A stretch of 64,000 nucleotides of DNA, taken from contig CM019066.1 in assembly GCA_009667805.1 (NCBI GenBank), forward strand, positions 118,745,690 to 118,809,689, given 5' to 3'. The DNA is from Leptobrachium leishanense (Eukaryota; Chordata; Amphibia; Anura; Megophryidae). Below are positions 1 to 10,900 of this stretch, piece after piece. The notes beneath the pieces were generated by a model. It did no database searches. It was not told the DNA's origin and saw nothing but the letters and a program-made list of their open reading frames with translations. The position numbers and the translations under genes are program-made. How positions within the stretch are numbered: position 1 is the first letter of the stretch; each line of letters opens with the position of its first letter.

Positions 1-1006
1 ACATGATTAGGAAAACTAAAGTAGCATTCATGGCATCAGATGAAGACGTACATTTGCAAAAAAAGCAAAATTAAGATAATGTGGTAGATGTATGAAAGCA
101 AGTGTGATTTGGGTGCTATATTTGCAGAATCAGATTGGTTAAAGCACTATTTTGAGCCCTGCTTCTATTATACTGAACAAGCAATTAAGTCAATGGGCAT
201 TCTGTCCTTCACAGAAATAAAATCAAACAGAACAGTTTTCCAGACAATAAGAAACCTCATGGAAAAAAGTGTTTATGCTTCTCGTTTCACAGAAATAAAC
301 ACTGGGGGCCCTATTACATACTTAACGGTAACATTAGCTCTCAGCTGCGTGAGTGTTACCGTTAGGTTAAGTGGCCCTAGCGCGGGTGAAACAATATTAA
401 ATTCCGAACGCTAACAGGTTAAAAAAACTTGCGGTTTTGCGCGAGTTTATGCTTGGGGAGTGCAAAGGGTTAATTAGCGTTAGGTTTACAAAGTCCTAAT
501 GCTAATTACACCACGCTGTGGTTAACTAAAAAGTTAATCACAGCTAGATTCTGGTGCTAACTGATAACGCTTCTGCAGAATCAGTTATTGTCAGCTTCAA
601 GTTCCCCCAAAAAATCAGATCTCATCCCACAACGCAAGCAGCAGCACAATCTGCCTCTTCTGGCCGTTGGGAACAGAGTGAGACTGGGGGGGGAAAAGTC
701 CCCAGTCTCCCTCCATGAATCACTCCACCGACCTGCAGGATCTCGTGAGAGGAGAAAACCTGCAGGCGCAGGTTTTCCTCCTTACCCTCCGCGTTTTAGT
801 GGGCAGTATGTAACGCTGCCCTGGAATGGGTAAGTGAAGAATTTTCACCTAATGATGAACTGTTTTCAGATTTGCTTAGAAAACAGACTTTGTAATATTT
901 GGTCAATTACTTTACTCCACATTGTATTGACATTTATACATTAAAAAAACCTGGATAACTAAGGAGGAAACCATAGAATTTATTATATATATTTATAATA
1001 TAGATT
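1..1006. other. No gene recognised; small inverted repeats
   Basis: I see no coding signature here. An imperfect inverted repeat lies at about 329-374, and a clean hairpin pairs 680-689 with 700-709. A palindromic stretch around 756-776 contains CCTGCAGG. These look like remnants of short foldback transposons, but no terminal repeats or target duplication could be fixed. Confidence 0.5.
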
Positions 1007-1120
1007 TCATCAGGAAAGCTCCAGATGGTAGCTGAAACGTTGACTTGATCACTTTTTATTATTGAATGAATAAATCTTGTTGTTTTCTTACGAGATCCAG
1101 GAGTGCTGGCTTCCTATTGT
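1007..1120 (+). repeat. PLE-type LTR end fragment with hammerhead-like fold
   Basis: Positions 1011-1042 read as a GGA-A core, a short AGCT/AGCT helix and a GAAACGTT tail. The same layout occurs at the LTR of the Penelope-like element at 30.3-38.3 kb. The following AATAAA at about 1068 and the phrase GGAGTGCTGGC are shared with the palindrome at 1232-1488, so this is probably a diverged solo end of a related element. The family is inferred and no target duplication was found. Confidence 0.5.
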
Positions 1121-1198
1121 TCGTTGCAATTTGTGCGAGCAGAGCACCGGGCCTTTAAATATTGATGCAAGACCATGAGTACAGGAGTTTTGGTGAGC

Positions 1199-1222
1199 GA
1201 TATATATATATATATATATATA
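1199..1222. repeat. (TA)n microsatellite
   Basis: An uninterrupted run of alternating T and A lies directly upstream of the palindrome at 1232-1488. Similar runs occur at about 1555-1577 and 1689-1702. They bracket the PLE-like pieces of this region. Confidence 0.9.
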
Positions 1223-1231
1223 CAATATATG

Positions 1232-1488
1232 CGATGGCTTCAGTTAATATCAATTTAGCAAGAACGCCAGCACTCCAGGGATTTTTCAAAGATAATTCCA
1301 TTTATTAGTCCATAGACATCAACGTTTCAGTTCACCAAGGACCCTTCATCAGGACAGACAGTCTGTCCTGATGAAGGCTCCTTGGTGAGCTGAAACGTTG
1401 ATGTCTATGGACTAATAAATGGAATTATCTTTGAAAAATCCCTGGAGTGCTGGCGTTCTTGCTAAATTGATATTAACTGAAGCCATCG
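1232..1488. repeat. 257-bp near-perfect palindrome: two PLE-type ends head to head
   Basis: Two arms of about 128 bp mirror each other around position 1360, with only a few mismatches. Each arm contains the hammerhead-like module: on the minus strand at about 1320-1352 and on the plus strand at 1368-1400 (CTGATGA, extra A, paired helix, GAAACGTT). Each arm also has an AATAAA-like ending. The head-to-head arrangement mirrors the inverted LTR pair of the Penelope-like element at 30.3-32.9 kb, which suggests a miniature, coding-free relative. The palindrome is seen directly; the PLE link is inferred. Confidence 0.75.
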
Positions 1489-1576
1489 TAGAAGCACCGG
1501 GTGAGGCTAAATCTTTGTGGTGAACCGTGAGTGCAGAACTTTCGTGTTTATTTTTATATATATATATATATATATA

Positions 1577-1690
1577 TTGATAAAGGCTCGTTTTGAAACG
1601 AAACGTCGGATTATGTAAATGTTATCATTTCTAATAAAGTTTGTTATTTTTAATAGTAGCCCCAGAGTGCGCCTCTCTTTGTTTATTTAT
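1577..1690 (+). repeat. Diverged PLE-type LTR end
   Basis: Positions 1577-1608 keep the order TTGATAA, A, hairpin, GAAACGTC seen in the other PLE-type ends, followed by an AATAAA at about 1632. The core has substitutions, and the hairpin is not directly next to it, so this copy is probably inactive. Confidence 0.45.
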
Positions 1691-2754
1691 ATATATATAT
1701 ATAGATACCAAATAATCCCTAATAAATATATATATATAATTGTGTGTATTATTCACATAGGTATTATTTCTTTTATCTAGCTTAGCTCTGCAGCATATTG
1801 TCTGCTAAGCCAACACAACAACTAGAAAGTTTTAAAAAAAACTTCACTTGTATAATGAAGGAATCCTAGCTGACTAAAATTTGTGCATTCCCTGTGTCAA
1901 CAAAATTAAAAAAAAATAGATTTTTTTTATAATCACGTTGCCCGTTTAAATGATTACTAATCTGTTTGATCCAGTGCCTAAGAGAATTACATAAATATCT
2001 GTCATTCCCAGGAGTTCTGTAGTAGCATTTTTTTAAAGGTGAAGTCATAAAGGTGCTTATTATTTGACAGTTCTTTTATGCAAAAAAAATAATTTATTCA
2101 TCGTTATTAAAACAAAGGATTTTAAGCCCATCTGCTACCCAGTGCTGATGCAAAATTAAAAAAAAAGGAAAGATACAGATGATGTACATAGCAAATAGTG
2201 TTTTAATCTTCATCAGTGTCTGAAAAATATGCCCTGAGTCACACAGAAGGTCAATGTCAACAGCTGGCAGGCTGTCTCACTGTAATAAAATATTACATAT
2301 CTCATTGTATGTGTAGATGTTCTATATGAGAAAACAGGACCATTTAGAACAAGTATCAAAAGCATGAAGCAGCACCATTCAAAGAATTAAACAAACAGGG
2401 AAACATTATATAGCCTTTAATTGTATTGAAACACATGAAAGTTGATCTCATTCATTGCAACAAAATCATTGCTGAGCATTTTGCTATCTTCTAGTTTACT
2501 TTTACTTTGTATTCTAAACAATTAATGGCCAACTCAATGACTGTGTATCCATTAGGGCAATTAGGCAGTTGCCCAGGGTTCCATTGGGTGGGGGTGCCAC
2601 TAAGGATTAATATAACCACAAGCACTATGGCAGAAATTTTGTTCAGCATAGCTTGCAGTGGCACCCTCCTGCCTTTAGCCCAACACAAGTGATAGCTCAC
2701 TGAAAGCCTCATGACTTGAAAATGGGTGCCAAATGTTGCTTGCTGTCTGAGTAA
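1691..2754. other. AT-rich stretch, no feature recognised
   Basis: The sequence is AT-rich with short simple repeats. Open frames are short and none resembles a known family. Nothing here could be assigned to a mobile element. Confidence 0.5.
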
Positions 2755-2809
2755 GAGTGCCTTACATCAATATGGAGTGCCTTACATCAATATGGAGTGC
2801 CTTACAGCA
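2755..2809. repeat. 20-bp tandem repeat, about 2.7 copies
   Basis: The unit GAGTGCCTTACATCAATATG is present twice exactly and once partially. It lies at the left edge of the L1 fragment and may mark a small duplication at that boundary. Confidence 0.85.
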
Positions 2810-4640
2810 ATTACATTATTGCACACTACCTATTCCTGCATCTCCATCAATTTTTGCCACGCAGGGTATTCTCGCTATGTTTTTATGGCATAGAAAACAC
2901 ACAAGGGTTCCCGACGAAACTCTAATTTGTTTCATTCTCTGGGGTGCGGGACTAAATATTCCTTCTATATATTTGTATTATGAATCTGCTATGCTGGACT
3001 CAAACTGTGATTTTTTTTAACACTTCCTGCACTCCGCAACAGATATATACTGAACTCTCTCATATTGTCCCCTTACTTTTATGCACTGGATTTGGGCATC
3101 TAAGAAATCTTGCTCGTTTTTATATGCTTTACCTGCCACAACGTTATACTGTAAGATGTGGAACAAAGATAATACGGTTTTGCTAAACTATCACCTGTTT
3201 CCCGTAGCAACGCCAATTGGTTTGTTACGCTAAGTTCTTCTATGTTTCTCTCATGGTTACAACATAGGGTAACTCATGTGTTCCGATTGGTTGATGGTAC
3301 ATCCATTCTTTTTTCCAATTAACTGAGAACTATGATGTTCCTCTGCCACACTCTTATCTACAGAATAGGCATTATTTATGCCACGTAGGTGCATTGACAT
3401 TGTACTCTACTTTGGGCCCTGCACTGTTCATATATGAGCACTTCACTATATACCCCATGTCATCTACAAAATTGATTTCCCTTTGCTATAAAATGCTGAA
3501 AGTTCACTACCCAGAATTTAAGTGGAAATTCCAGGTTAGGCCAGCGTCAGACGAGCACACTATGTGCACCCGTACTGACGTGCTTACCGACGCCTGTCGC
3601 AGTGTTATGACACTGCAACGGGCCCTGTCACACGCTTGTGCACGCTTGTGCACGCACACGAAATGCATGCGCAACAAACGTCCGTTATCAAAGCCTCTTT
3701 GTCCATGAGCTAGGATGCACGTTGACAGGGCTGCAAAGCGCGATCCTCCATAGGAGGATCGCGCTTTGCAGCGCTGAGCGCACTGACTGCGCTCAGTGAG
3801 GTGGCCTGACGGGTGTTGAGTGGAAGGAACGTCCACTCTCACAAGCATTCCTTCCGCTCTCTAATGACGCCCGTCTGATCCTAGCCTTACTGGGAAAAAA
3901 TAATTGAATAAGATCTTTCCAACGATCTTTCCATGACGAATGTTACCAGGTGCGTGACACTCCTGTAAACCAGGATTAAGGATATGTACAGCTAGGACCT
4001 ACTGTGAACTAAGGAAGCAAAGATTGCTTCCAAGTTTTCTGCAATGCATTGGATGTGGGGAATCGCCATGCCAAATGTTTCACATATTGTGGCCTTGTCC
4101 CTTGCTAATAGACTTTTGGACCCAAGAACAAACTTTAGTGCCTTAGACTTGCCACGGTCAACAGAAATATTTATTTTGGGAATGACCACTTGACCTGAAA
4201 GTAAAATCTTGCATGTTATGGTTTCATGTGCTTTATTGCTGATAACTAAACGTTGGAAAATCACACTGCCGCATACCTCACACTAAACACCATGCTTTCG
4301 GATTTTCTAACCCTGGAAACTTTAGTCAAACAATCAATGGGTTGCGACCCAACCTAAACATGACCCATAAACATTATGTAATACCGTTGCTGTTTCTCTC
4401 TGCATTATCAGTGAAAATATATGTGAATTTTTTCGTCCTTGGGCAGTCATTTCCTAGTCTTATGCTGTTCTAAGGTGCCACTCTTATGTATAAGTTTCTA
4501 TGTACACTGTGCACACTGTACAGATCTGTATTGCAGACATTGTACTTGTTTTCAGATACAAACTCCCATTGTTCTGTTTTCAACCTTGCCCTTTTTTCAT
4601 CCCATATTCTCAACTCCTATAATTTAGTTTTGAAACTAAA
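2800..4640 (+). pseudogene. L1-type non-LTR retrotransposon ORF2, C-terminal fragment, interrupted
   Basis: Reading the plus strand, 2800-3020 encodes a stretch with RVPDETL and GLNIPSIYLYYESAML. This matches the region after the reverse transcriptase in vertebrate L1 ORF2. After a frame change, 3060-3240 continues with LPATTLYCKMWNK and VATPIGLL. Beyond a 348-bp insertion, 3890-4260 gives a degenerate cysteine segment (CGESPCQ) followed by HILWPCPLLIDFW, the CCHC-like tail region of L1 ORF2. The L1 protein normally supplies endonuclease and reverse transcriptase for target-primed insertion; here both main domains are missing and several stops and frameshifts are present. It is a dead 5'-truncated copy. 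Assignment rests on motif recognition only; the right boundary is approximate. Confidence 0.6.
3539..3886. mobile_element. PIF/Harbinger-like MITE, TTA target duplication, inside L1
   Basis: The ends read GGCCAGCGTCAGACG and, inverted, GGCTAGGATCAGACG. Both ends are flanked by TTA (3536-3538 and 3887-3889). A 3-bp TTA/TAA duplication is the rule for PIF/Harbinger elements. The interior holds a perfect 19-bp stem with a 3-base loop at 3731-3771. No transposase is encoded. Related copies are at 41105-42017 and 61391-61816. The L1 reading continues on both sides, so this element is younger than the L1. Confidence 0.75.
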
Positions 4641-5391
4641 AAGCATTATATCGAAGAAAGCCCATGCTATTGACTAATAAAGCCGCTTTATTTGGTATTT
4701 TACCACTACTATCACAAAACTCTGCAAAATCGACTTCGTTACATCAGATTTTTAATAGAAAATGTGTATTAAAATTTTTGACCCTTTGTGACAAACAACC
4801 AAATCCACAACCACCATATTATTTCATGAAAAAGGTATTTCTCTTCTGCCTCTATAAAAAGTATGTTCTCACTAATTTTTAACACATGATTCTGGTTACA
4901 AAATATTATCATGCACTGCATACGCCTGCCACAGTGTCAATGCACCCCATCCCAGTAGGTGCTAGTTTTGACATCATACAGTACATTCTCCTGGGGTTTT
5001 CTGCAGTTCAAGGTTTAATATGTCTTGCAGAATTGATAAATAGTTAAACGTTTTATCAACAGTATCTGTCAAATCATATGGTCAAATTGGAGTGGTGTTG
5101 TGTTTTTTGAGAACAAAACCACAGAAGACACATCGAGCGGCATTATGAGTTGGTTAGCTAAAGGTTCGTTCAGTCAAATGACTATTGTGGAAACTAGACA
5201 TATGCAATTCATTTTGCGATGAATTTCAATTTGTCTGACTCTTTTAGTAATTTGTTGATTTGACAGCTTTCCAAATTTCTATAATATAAAAACAAAACTG
5301 AATAGCTCCATATAGGATTGATTCATTTCAGGTCAATAAGTTTGCTCTGCCACAGTATCTTATGGTAACAGTAGCATGTTTTGGCCCCTGA
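4641..5391. other. No feature recognised
   Basis: This AT-rich stretch has only short open frames. I could not connect it to any family in the window. Confidence 0.5.
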
Positions 5392-5395
5392 TTAA

Positions 5396-6188
5396 CCCTT
5401 TTGCTGCTGAGCCATTTCACGCCTGTGTGCTGAGCTCATTTTTACCATTTTTGCTCATCATGTTTAAACGTGTTTTATTATACCACCCAGACATATTATA
5501 TATTGTTCTTTCCAGCAGACTCGGCAGATTTATAATATATAATTTTTTATATGTCATGTCCTGCCTGTATATTATAACAAAAAATGCAATAAAATTTGAA
5601 TTTTCAATAATTTACAACATGTAGAGTGTTTTTCTTTCACATTTTAACATGTGAGTATTTGCGGTTGTTAACAATGTATGAGTTGCACCTGTTAAAAAAA
5701 TTAGAAATGGGGGACTTGTTACATTCTTTTGGGGGGAAAATTACACGATTTTTAACAAACGCACCCCATACAAAAATTGTTAGTGCAGCATCATTGTTCA
5801 CATTATAATTGAAATGGGAACAATATTGCTGCATTAACAAAACAGAACAAAAAATTTTTATTTTTTATTTTTTTTAAATATTTTTTTTATTTTCATTTTT
5901 AGGCTGTACCCTTCCAAACGGTGCCTGAATTTTACTGCTGCCCCTTACGGAAGGGGAGGGAGAGAGGTCCAAAGACCTCCCCCCTCACTTTCAGGCATCT
6001 TCCCCGCACTCGCAGGGGGTGCTTGTAATAGATGTCATCGCGCTAGCACAATGACATCTGTTGTCCCCGCCGGGGTCCCGGAGTGCGGGCTGACATCCAA
6101 GATGTCAGCCCGCACCAGGGAGGCGCATCCATAGCACAGGAGAACCACTTGGCTGGAGGCGCTGAGCGCATCCTTAGCAGCCAAGTGG
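5396..6188 (+). mobile_element. Non-autonomous TTAA (piggyBac-like) element, copy A
   Basis: TTAA flanks both ends (5392-5395 and 6189-6192). The termini start CCCTTTTGCTGCTGAGCC on the left and CCACTTGGCTGCTAAGGA on the inverted right end. A TTAA target is typical of piggyBac and also of Kolobok elements. No transposase is present. The AT-rich left half and the GC-rich right half, with AGGGGAGGGAGAGAGGTCC-like sequence, recur in copies B (14726-15920) and C (50469-51628) in the opposite orientation. The superfamily is inferred from target and ends alone. Confidence 0.7.
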
Positions 6189-6211
6189 TTAAATTGGCAT
6201 GATAAAATTGG

Positions 6212-7004
6212 TGTGACGTCTTGGGTCCCTGGCGCCCCCTCTGACAGAAGTGGACATTGCTGTTCAGGACTTTCATTCATGTTCTGACTTCAAGCCTGGA
6301 ACAACACTTAGACTCTATTTGTTCAATGAACTCTGGTGCTTAAAAGCAGGCAGCACCCAAAGAAGGGCGCTGCCTCATTTTGTTCTGGAGCTCAGTTTTG
6401 TTAGGAACTCATTCTGATCAAGGTTCTCAGTTTGATCTGTACTACTCGTCTTGATTTAAGCCTTATTGTGATTCTGATTCTTTGCATATTGCAATTCTGG
6501 TCAAGTCCTATTTTGGTCTAGTATTTCTTGTCTGTCTTCAGGTTTCCTCCATTGTCAGGTATAGTCTTGTATTTCCCCTGTTACGTTCTGTTTATATATC
6601 TGCTTATAGTCACCAGGTCCTTCGTTATTTATTCTGTTTTGTGTTTATATGGTTCATGTTTATGTCTGGTATTTATGTTTGCATTTCATGTTTCTTCTCT
6701 AGGTTTAAACAGGTTTATGTTTTCGCTCATGTTACTCTAGTGTTTAGTTCTCTCATGTTGTTTTGTGATTTAGTTAGCTGTTTTAGTTCAGGTATCTGTC
6801 TCTCCTCGTAGTTGCCCTGCTTATAGTCCTATATTCCTGCATTTGTTTCTAGTGCTCAGTCTTTGGTTTTAAGTGTGTATCTAGTCTCTTGTTGTAAATA
6901 AATTCCTTGTTTTATTGTTTAAACATTCCGCTTCATGTCTGATCACTGCTGCAGTAGCTCACACCCCTTCTGTATCATGTCTAGTCTGGTCCCCCCACGT
7001 TACA
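6212..7004 (+). mobile_element. Solo LTR of an LTR retrotransposon
   Basis: The segment starts TGTGACGTC and ends CACGTTACA, giving the expected TG...CA termini with a short inverted match (TGTGACG/CGTTACA). It is flanked by the 5-bp duplication ATTGG at 6207-6211 and 7005-7009. An AATAAA lies at about 6896, as expected for an LTR polyadenylation signal, and sets the orientation. No internal region or second LTR is present, so the element probably collapsed by LTR-LTR recombination. A Gypsy origin is likely from the duplication length but was not tested. Confidence 0.75.
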
Positions 7005-7084
7005 ATTGGTGTGTCAATTTTGGACAATTTTAAACTGCAATTTCTCTACTGAAAAAATCAGCAAAAAGTGGCTTATTTTTCTCC

Positions 7085-7112
7085 CTGGTAAAGACGTTTG
7101 AGGTCGAAACAT
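7085..7112 (+). repeat. Diverged hammerhead-like PLE end motif
   Basis: The order CTGGTAA, A, GAC helix strand, 7-base loop, GTC helix strand, GAAAC matches the other PLE-type ends. The core carries two changes from CTGANGA. The short helix is still paired (7093-7095 with 7103-7105). Confidence 0.45.
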
Positions 7113-7269
7113 TGGGATCTCTGGTTCTGCTCTCCGCTCACATTTTTTCTTCCACATGCTGTGTATACAGATATAGTATTCTTTTGCTTACTTGATGTGG
7201 CAGATTAGATATGGATATATTGATACAAATCTATCTATCTGTGTCTATATATCTCTGTCTATCTATATA

Positions 7270-8877
7270 CAGTTGTGTTCAAAATTATTCAACCCCCACT
7301 GAAATTGAGTGTTTTGGCCAGTTTGACATTGATTTTGATCATTCAGTCATCTTGCTTACAATTAAATCAAAGAGGCACGTGTACGTCAGACAAATATAAC
7401 ATAACATTTATAATGAAATAACCACAAATGTCTTTTCTGTGCTCACATCATTATCAGTTTTATTCAACCCCCAAGTGACTTTCAATCTTAGTACTTAGTA
7501 CAACATCCTTTTACAGTTATAACAGCTTTTAAACGTGAAGCATAGCTTGACACAAGTGTCTTGCAGCGATCTATGGGTATCTTCGCCCATTCGTCATGGG
7601 CAAAAGCCTCCAGTTCAGTCACATTCTTAGGCTTGTGCACTGCAACTGCTTTCTTTAAGTCCCACCAGAGGTTCTCAATCGGATTTAAGTCAGGTGACTG
7701 CGATGGCCACTCCAAAATGTTCCAGCCTTTAATCTGCTCTAGTGGACTTGGAGGTATGCTTGGGATCATTGTCCTGTTGAAAGGTCCAACGTCTCCCAAG
7801 CCTCAGGTTTGTGATGGACTGCATCACATTGTCATCCAATATCTCCTGGTACTGAAGAGAATTCATGGTACCTTGCACACGCTGAAGCTTCCCTGTACCT
7901 GCAGAAGCAAAACAGCTCCAAAGCATGATTGACCCCCACCATGCTTCACAGTAGGCAAGGTGTTCTTTTCTTCATAGGCCTTGTTCTTCCTCCTCCAAAC
8001 ATAGCATTGATCCATGGGCCCAAACAGTTCTAATTTTGTTTCATCAGTCCACAGAACGCTATCCCAAAACTTCTGTGGTTTGTCCACATGACTTTTGGCA
8101 TACTGCAGTCGACTCTTCTTATTCTTTGGAGACAGCAAGGGGGTGCGCCTGGGAGTTCTGGCATGGAGGCCTTCATTACGCAGTGTGCGCCGTATTGTCT
8201 GAGCTGAAACTTCAGTACCCACATCTGACAAATCTTTTCTCAGTTCCTCAGCAGTCACACGGGGACTTTTCTCCACTCTACGCTTCAGGTAGCGCACAGC
8301 AGTCGAAGTCAGCATCTACTTTCTGCCACGACCAGGTAGCGTTTCAACAGTGCCCTTTGCCTTGAATTTGCGAATGATGCTTCCTATGGTCTCTCTTGGT
8401 ATGTTTAACATCTTTGCAATCTTCTTATAGCCATTGCCCTTCCTGTGAAGAGTAATCACCTCTTCTCTTGTCTTCCTGGACCATTCTCTTGACTTTACCA
8501 TGTTTGTAACCACACCAGTAAATGTCTAGAAGGAGCTGAGTATCACAGTCATTTTAAAGCTGCCTAATTGGTGCTTATTATGCTTTATTGCTGCTCCGAG
8601 ACATCCACAGGTGTTTTCAATACCTGATTGAAAACACTTGAATGAACCTCTGTTCTTCAGAGTGGTAGTCTTTAAGGGGTTGAATAATTGTGTCAATGAA
8701 GAATTCGCAAAAGAAACATTTACTACTGTATCACAAAACCAATTGATGTCATTTTAGTTGCATATGGTTCTTTAAAAAGTCCTTGTAGGATTTCATTCTG
8801 AATACAATTACAAATGTACACTAAATTCCCTAAAACCCTTTACAGCATTGGGGGTTGAATAATTTTGAACACAACTG
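7270..8877 (-). mobile_element. Tc1/mariner element, copy 1 (1608 bp)
   Basis: The element is bounded by TA dinucleotides (7268-7269 and 8878-8879). Its inverted ends begin CAGTTGTGTTCAAAATTATT. A second related repeat (TTATTCAACCCC) lies about 180 bp inside each end, near 7457-7472 and 8679-8693. This gives the IR/DR arrangement known from Sleeping Beauty-type Tc1 transposons, where both repeats bind transposase. The transposase gene runs on the minus strand and is broken. Copy 2 at 22655-24271 is closely similar along its whole length. Confidence 0.95.
7488..8513 (-). pseudogene. Tc1-like DDE transposase, copy 1, decayed
   Basis: In an intact element this enzyme cuts and rejoins DNA at the IR/DR ends and inserts at TA. 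From the minus-strand start at 8513, the N-terminal helix-turn-helix region is seen ([20 protein letters not shown]). Next come the paired-domain linker with GRGRK, then WTDETK (first catalytic Asp), QQDNDPKH (second Asp) and NPIENLWW (catalytic Glu). Compared with copy 2 there is a TAG stop at about 8313-8315, a 1-bp deletion near 7940 and an 8-bp deletion near 7735. The coding span is exactly 9 bp shorter than in copy 2. It cannot make a full protein. Confidence 0.92.
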
Positions 8878-8879
8878 TA

Positions 8880-10004
8880 TACCCGTGGCCATTTTGCACA
8901 GCGGTAATAGCAAAAGCCTCAGTTTCTAGCCTGTTCTTGAAAGTAATTAAAATGTTAATGAGCCTTGTCTCTGTGAAGCCATCGAAGGTGTGAATGGGGG
9001 GGAAATTGGCCCTTTGTTCTACTCAGCAGGTGGGAAAAACTGCACTGCTCATCCCATGGGAACAACCAGTCTAAGAGACACCACAAGGGCATTTCAAAGA
9101 AGCGATCATATCCTTTGATCACTAGAGACAGACATCTCTGGATAATTGCATTACAGCTGTGCATTAAATCTAATGAAGTGCACTGAGCATGCCCAGGAGT
9201 GGAGAATTCTGGGAACTGTACGGGGTGGGCTGTACCCTCTATGGGTTGTATTTTGAATGAGCTGGAAACTCTATATATTCTTAAACACGCCATGTGGCTG
9301 GGCCTTTGTCCACTTGGGGATCATGTAAGACGTGAAGATTTTGGCCTGTGGTTTCCAAGCTCCAGCCCCAGCCCCAGGAGTCACAGATGTCTGGTTAGCT
9401 TACTGACGTGTGAGTAAGGTTCTGTGTTTTAATCTGTTTATTTTCTTGCTGTTTGTGTGTGTAAAGTGTTAAATTATCATATCAATTTTTCTGTAACCCT
9501 ACTTGCACTGCTATGATACATAATTTTTTATATCATAATAAAATCTAAAACTTATTAAGCTCTGCTTCTGCCTGATATTTGATCCATGCTAACTGAAGGA
9601 CTGGATTATCATAGAGATTTGTCTTTGTTTAAGCTCTAGTCTACCAAACAGTGAGTTGGGGTGCAGTCGCTAAATTGTTCCTCTATTTTGAGGTACATAA
9701 TCAGAGTCTCAGACCAGCTCTGATTCAGGTATTAGGCTTCCTGGGAAAAAGCCCTGGTCTGTGGTGGTAGGTGACGAATAGTATAAGGAAAGTGGGTACA
9801 GGGATTGTGGGAAACGTAGTCGGTACTCCGGGTCGAGAGTAGACGGATACTGTGTTGCAATCCTGTGGCCATTTCATCACGTTTGCATGCCCGTCGCGAG
9901 CGAAGGCATTGCTGGGACAGTTAGGCAAGCGCTCGCACGGGGGATTGTTGGCCGCGTAAACATTATTTTGGGTCTAGGATAGACAGATAGTGATTTGCTT
10001 AAAT
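8880..10004. other. Repeat-like but unassigned stretch
   Basis: There is no coding signature. The segment has an AATAAA at about 9538 and LTR-like composition at 9000-9750, but I could not find matching TG/CA ends or a target duplication. Confidence 0.4.
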
Positions 10005-10007
10005 TAA

Positions 10008-10897
10008 CAGGGTTATCCAAAGAGATTCGAATTGCTTGAGAAAGGTAACCGAACGCTGAAAATCAGGGTTCGGTTACCTTTCCTGGCCATTCGGCTATCC
10101 AGAGAGCAGGCAATTCGCCAAATCTTGTCGAATTGCCTGAACATTCGGTCCCTGTTCGAGGGCAGTGAAATCCCCATGAAAAAGCACTGCTTCGGCTATT
10201 CAGAGAACACAAACCAGCAGTGAAAGGTTCCCCTAATGTCCTGCCATTCGGTGGTTTAATTCGGCAAATTTATTCAGGAGAATCCCATAGGCTTCAATGT
10301 TAAATATATTCCCGTTTTAATTCAATATCTAATAAACCGTTCATTATAAAATTCTGCAGCAAAAAGTCTCTTTATTTATAGATTTTTTAGGATACTTTAA
10401 GCATTTTCTGAATTTTTAAAAAAAAAATTAAAAGTCCGATTTTCTTTTTTTTTTTTTTTCAGTTTACTTATTTTTTTTGTAACAGCCCTCTTTATTATCA
10501 TTCCCTGGACCTCCTGTGAAAATTTCAGACATTTTCGCTCAGTAGTTTCTTTGCAAACAGCGTTTCTTTTCCCAGATTCATACAAATGGTTTTGCTAATT
10601 TATTCACTGCCTCCTCTACGTCACAGCTGCTTCGGCTCTGTGTGATTCGGCTCCTTTTCGGCTCCTGTTCGGCTCCTCTTCGAAGGTTAATCCAGATGTT
10701 TTTGCTTGTTTTCATAGTGCATTCGGTTGGTTTTCGTCAGGTTTTCGGCAGCTTTTCCCTGCAATTCGGGGACCCTGTGGTGTTTGCTGAATACACCGCA
10801 GGGTCACCGAAATGCAATCGGCAAAAGGAACCGAATTGAAGAGAACGAAAAGTCACCGAACGTGCGGTGACTTTTCGAATCTCTTTGGATAACCCTG
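10008..10897. mobile_element. PIF/Harbinger-like non-autonomous element, intact (890 bp)
   Basis: Perfect inverted ends of more than 20 bp start CAGGGTTATCCAAAGAGATT. The flanking TAA duplication is at 10005-10007 and 10898-10900. The interior has no transposase. Subterminal repeats are rich in TTCGG, with inverted stretches such as GGTAACCGAAC around 10045-10080. The same family appears at 29782-30338 plus 38313-38652 (split by the PLE), at 39119-39945, at 40461-40640, and truncated at 60003-60430. The superfamily is inferred from the 3-bp TAA target. Confidence 0.85.
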
Positions 10898-10900
10898 TAA

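Noticed and set aside
3394..3848. Open frames of 104 and 113 residues on opposite strands
   Set aside because: Both run across the boundary of a Harbinger-like MITE and overlap each other; no coding signature.
8036..8365. Plus-strand open frames across the Tc1 copies (also 23430-23759)
   Set aside because: They are shadows of the minus-strand transposase reading.
9000..9750. Possible LTR
   Set aside because: An AATAAA and LTR-like composition are present, but no paired TG/CA ends or target duplication could be found.
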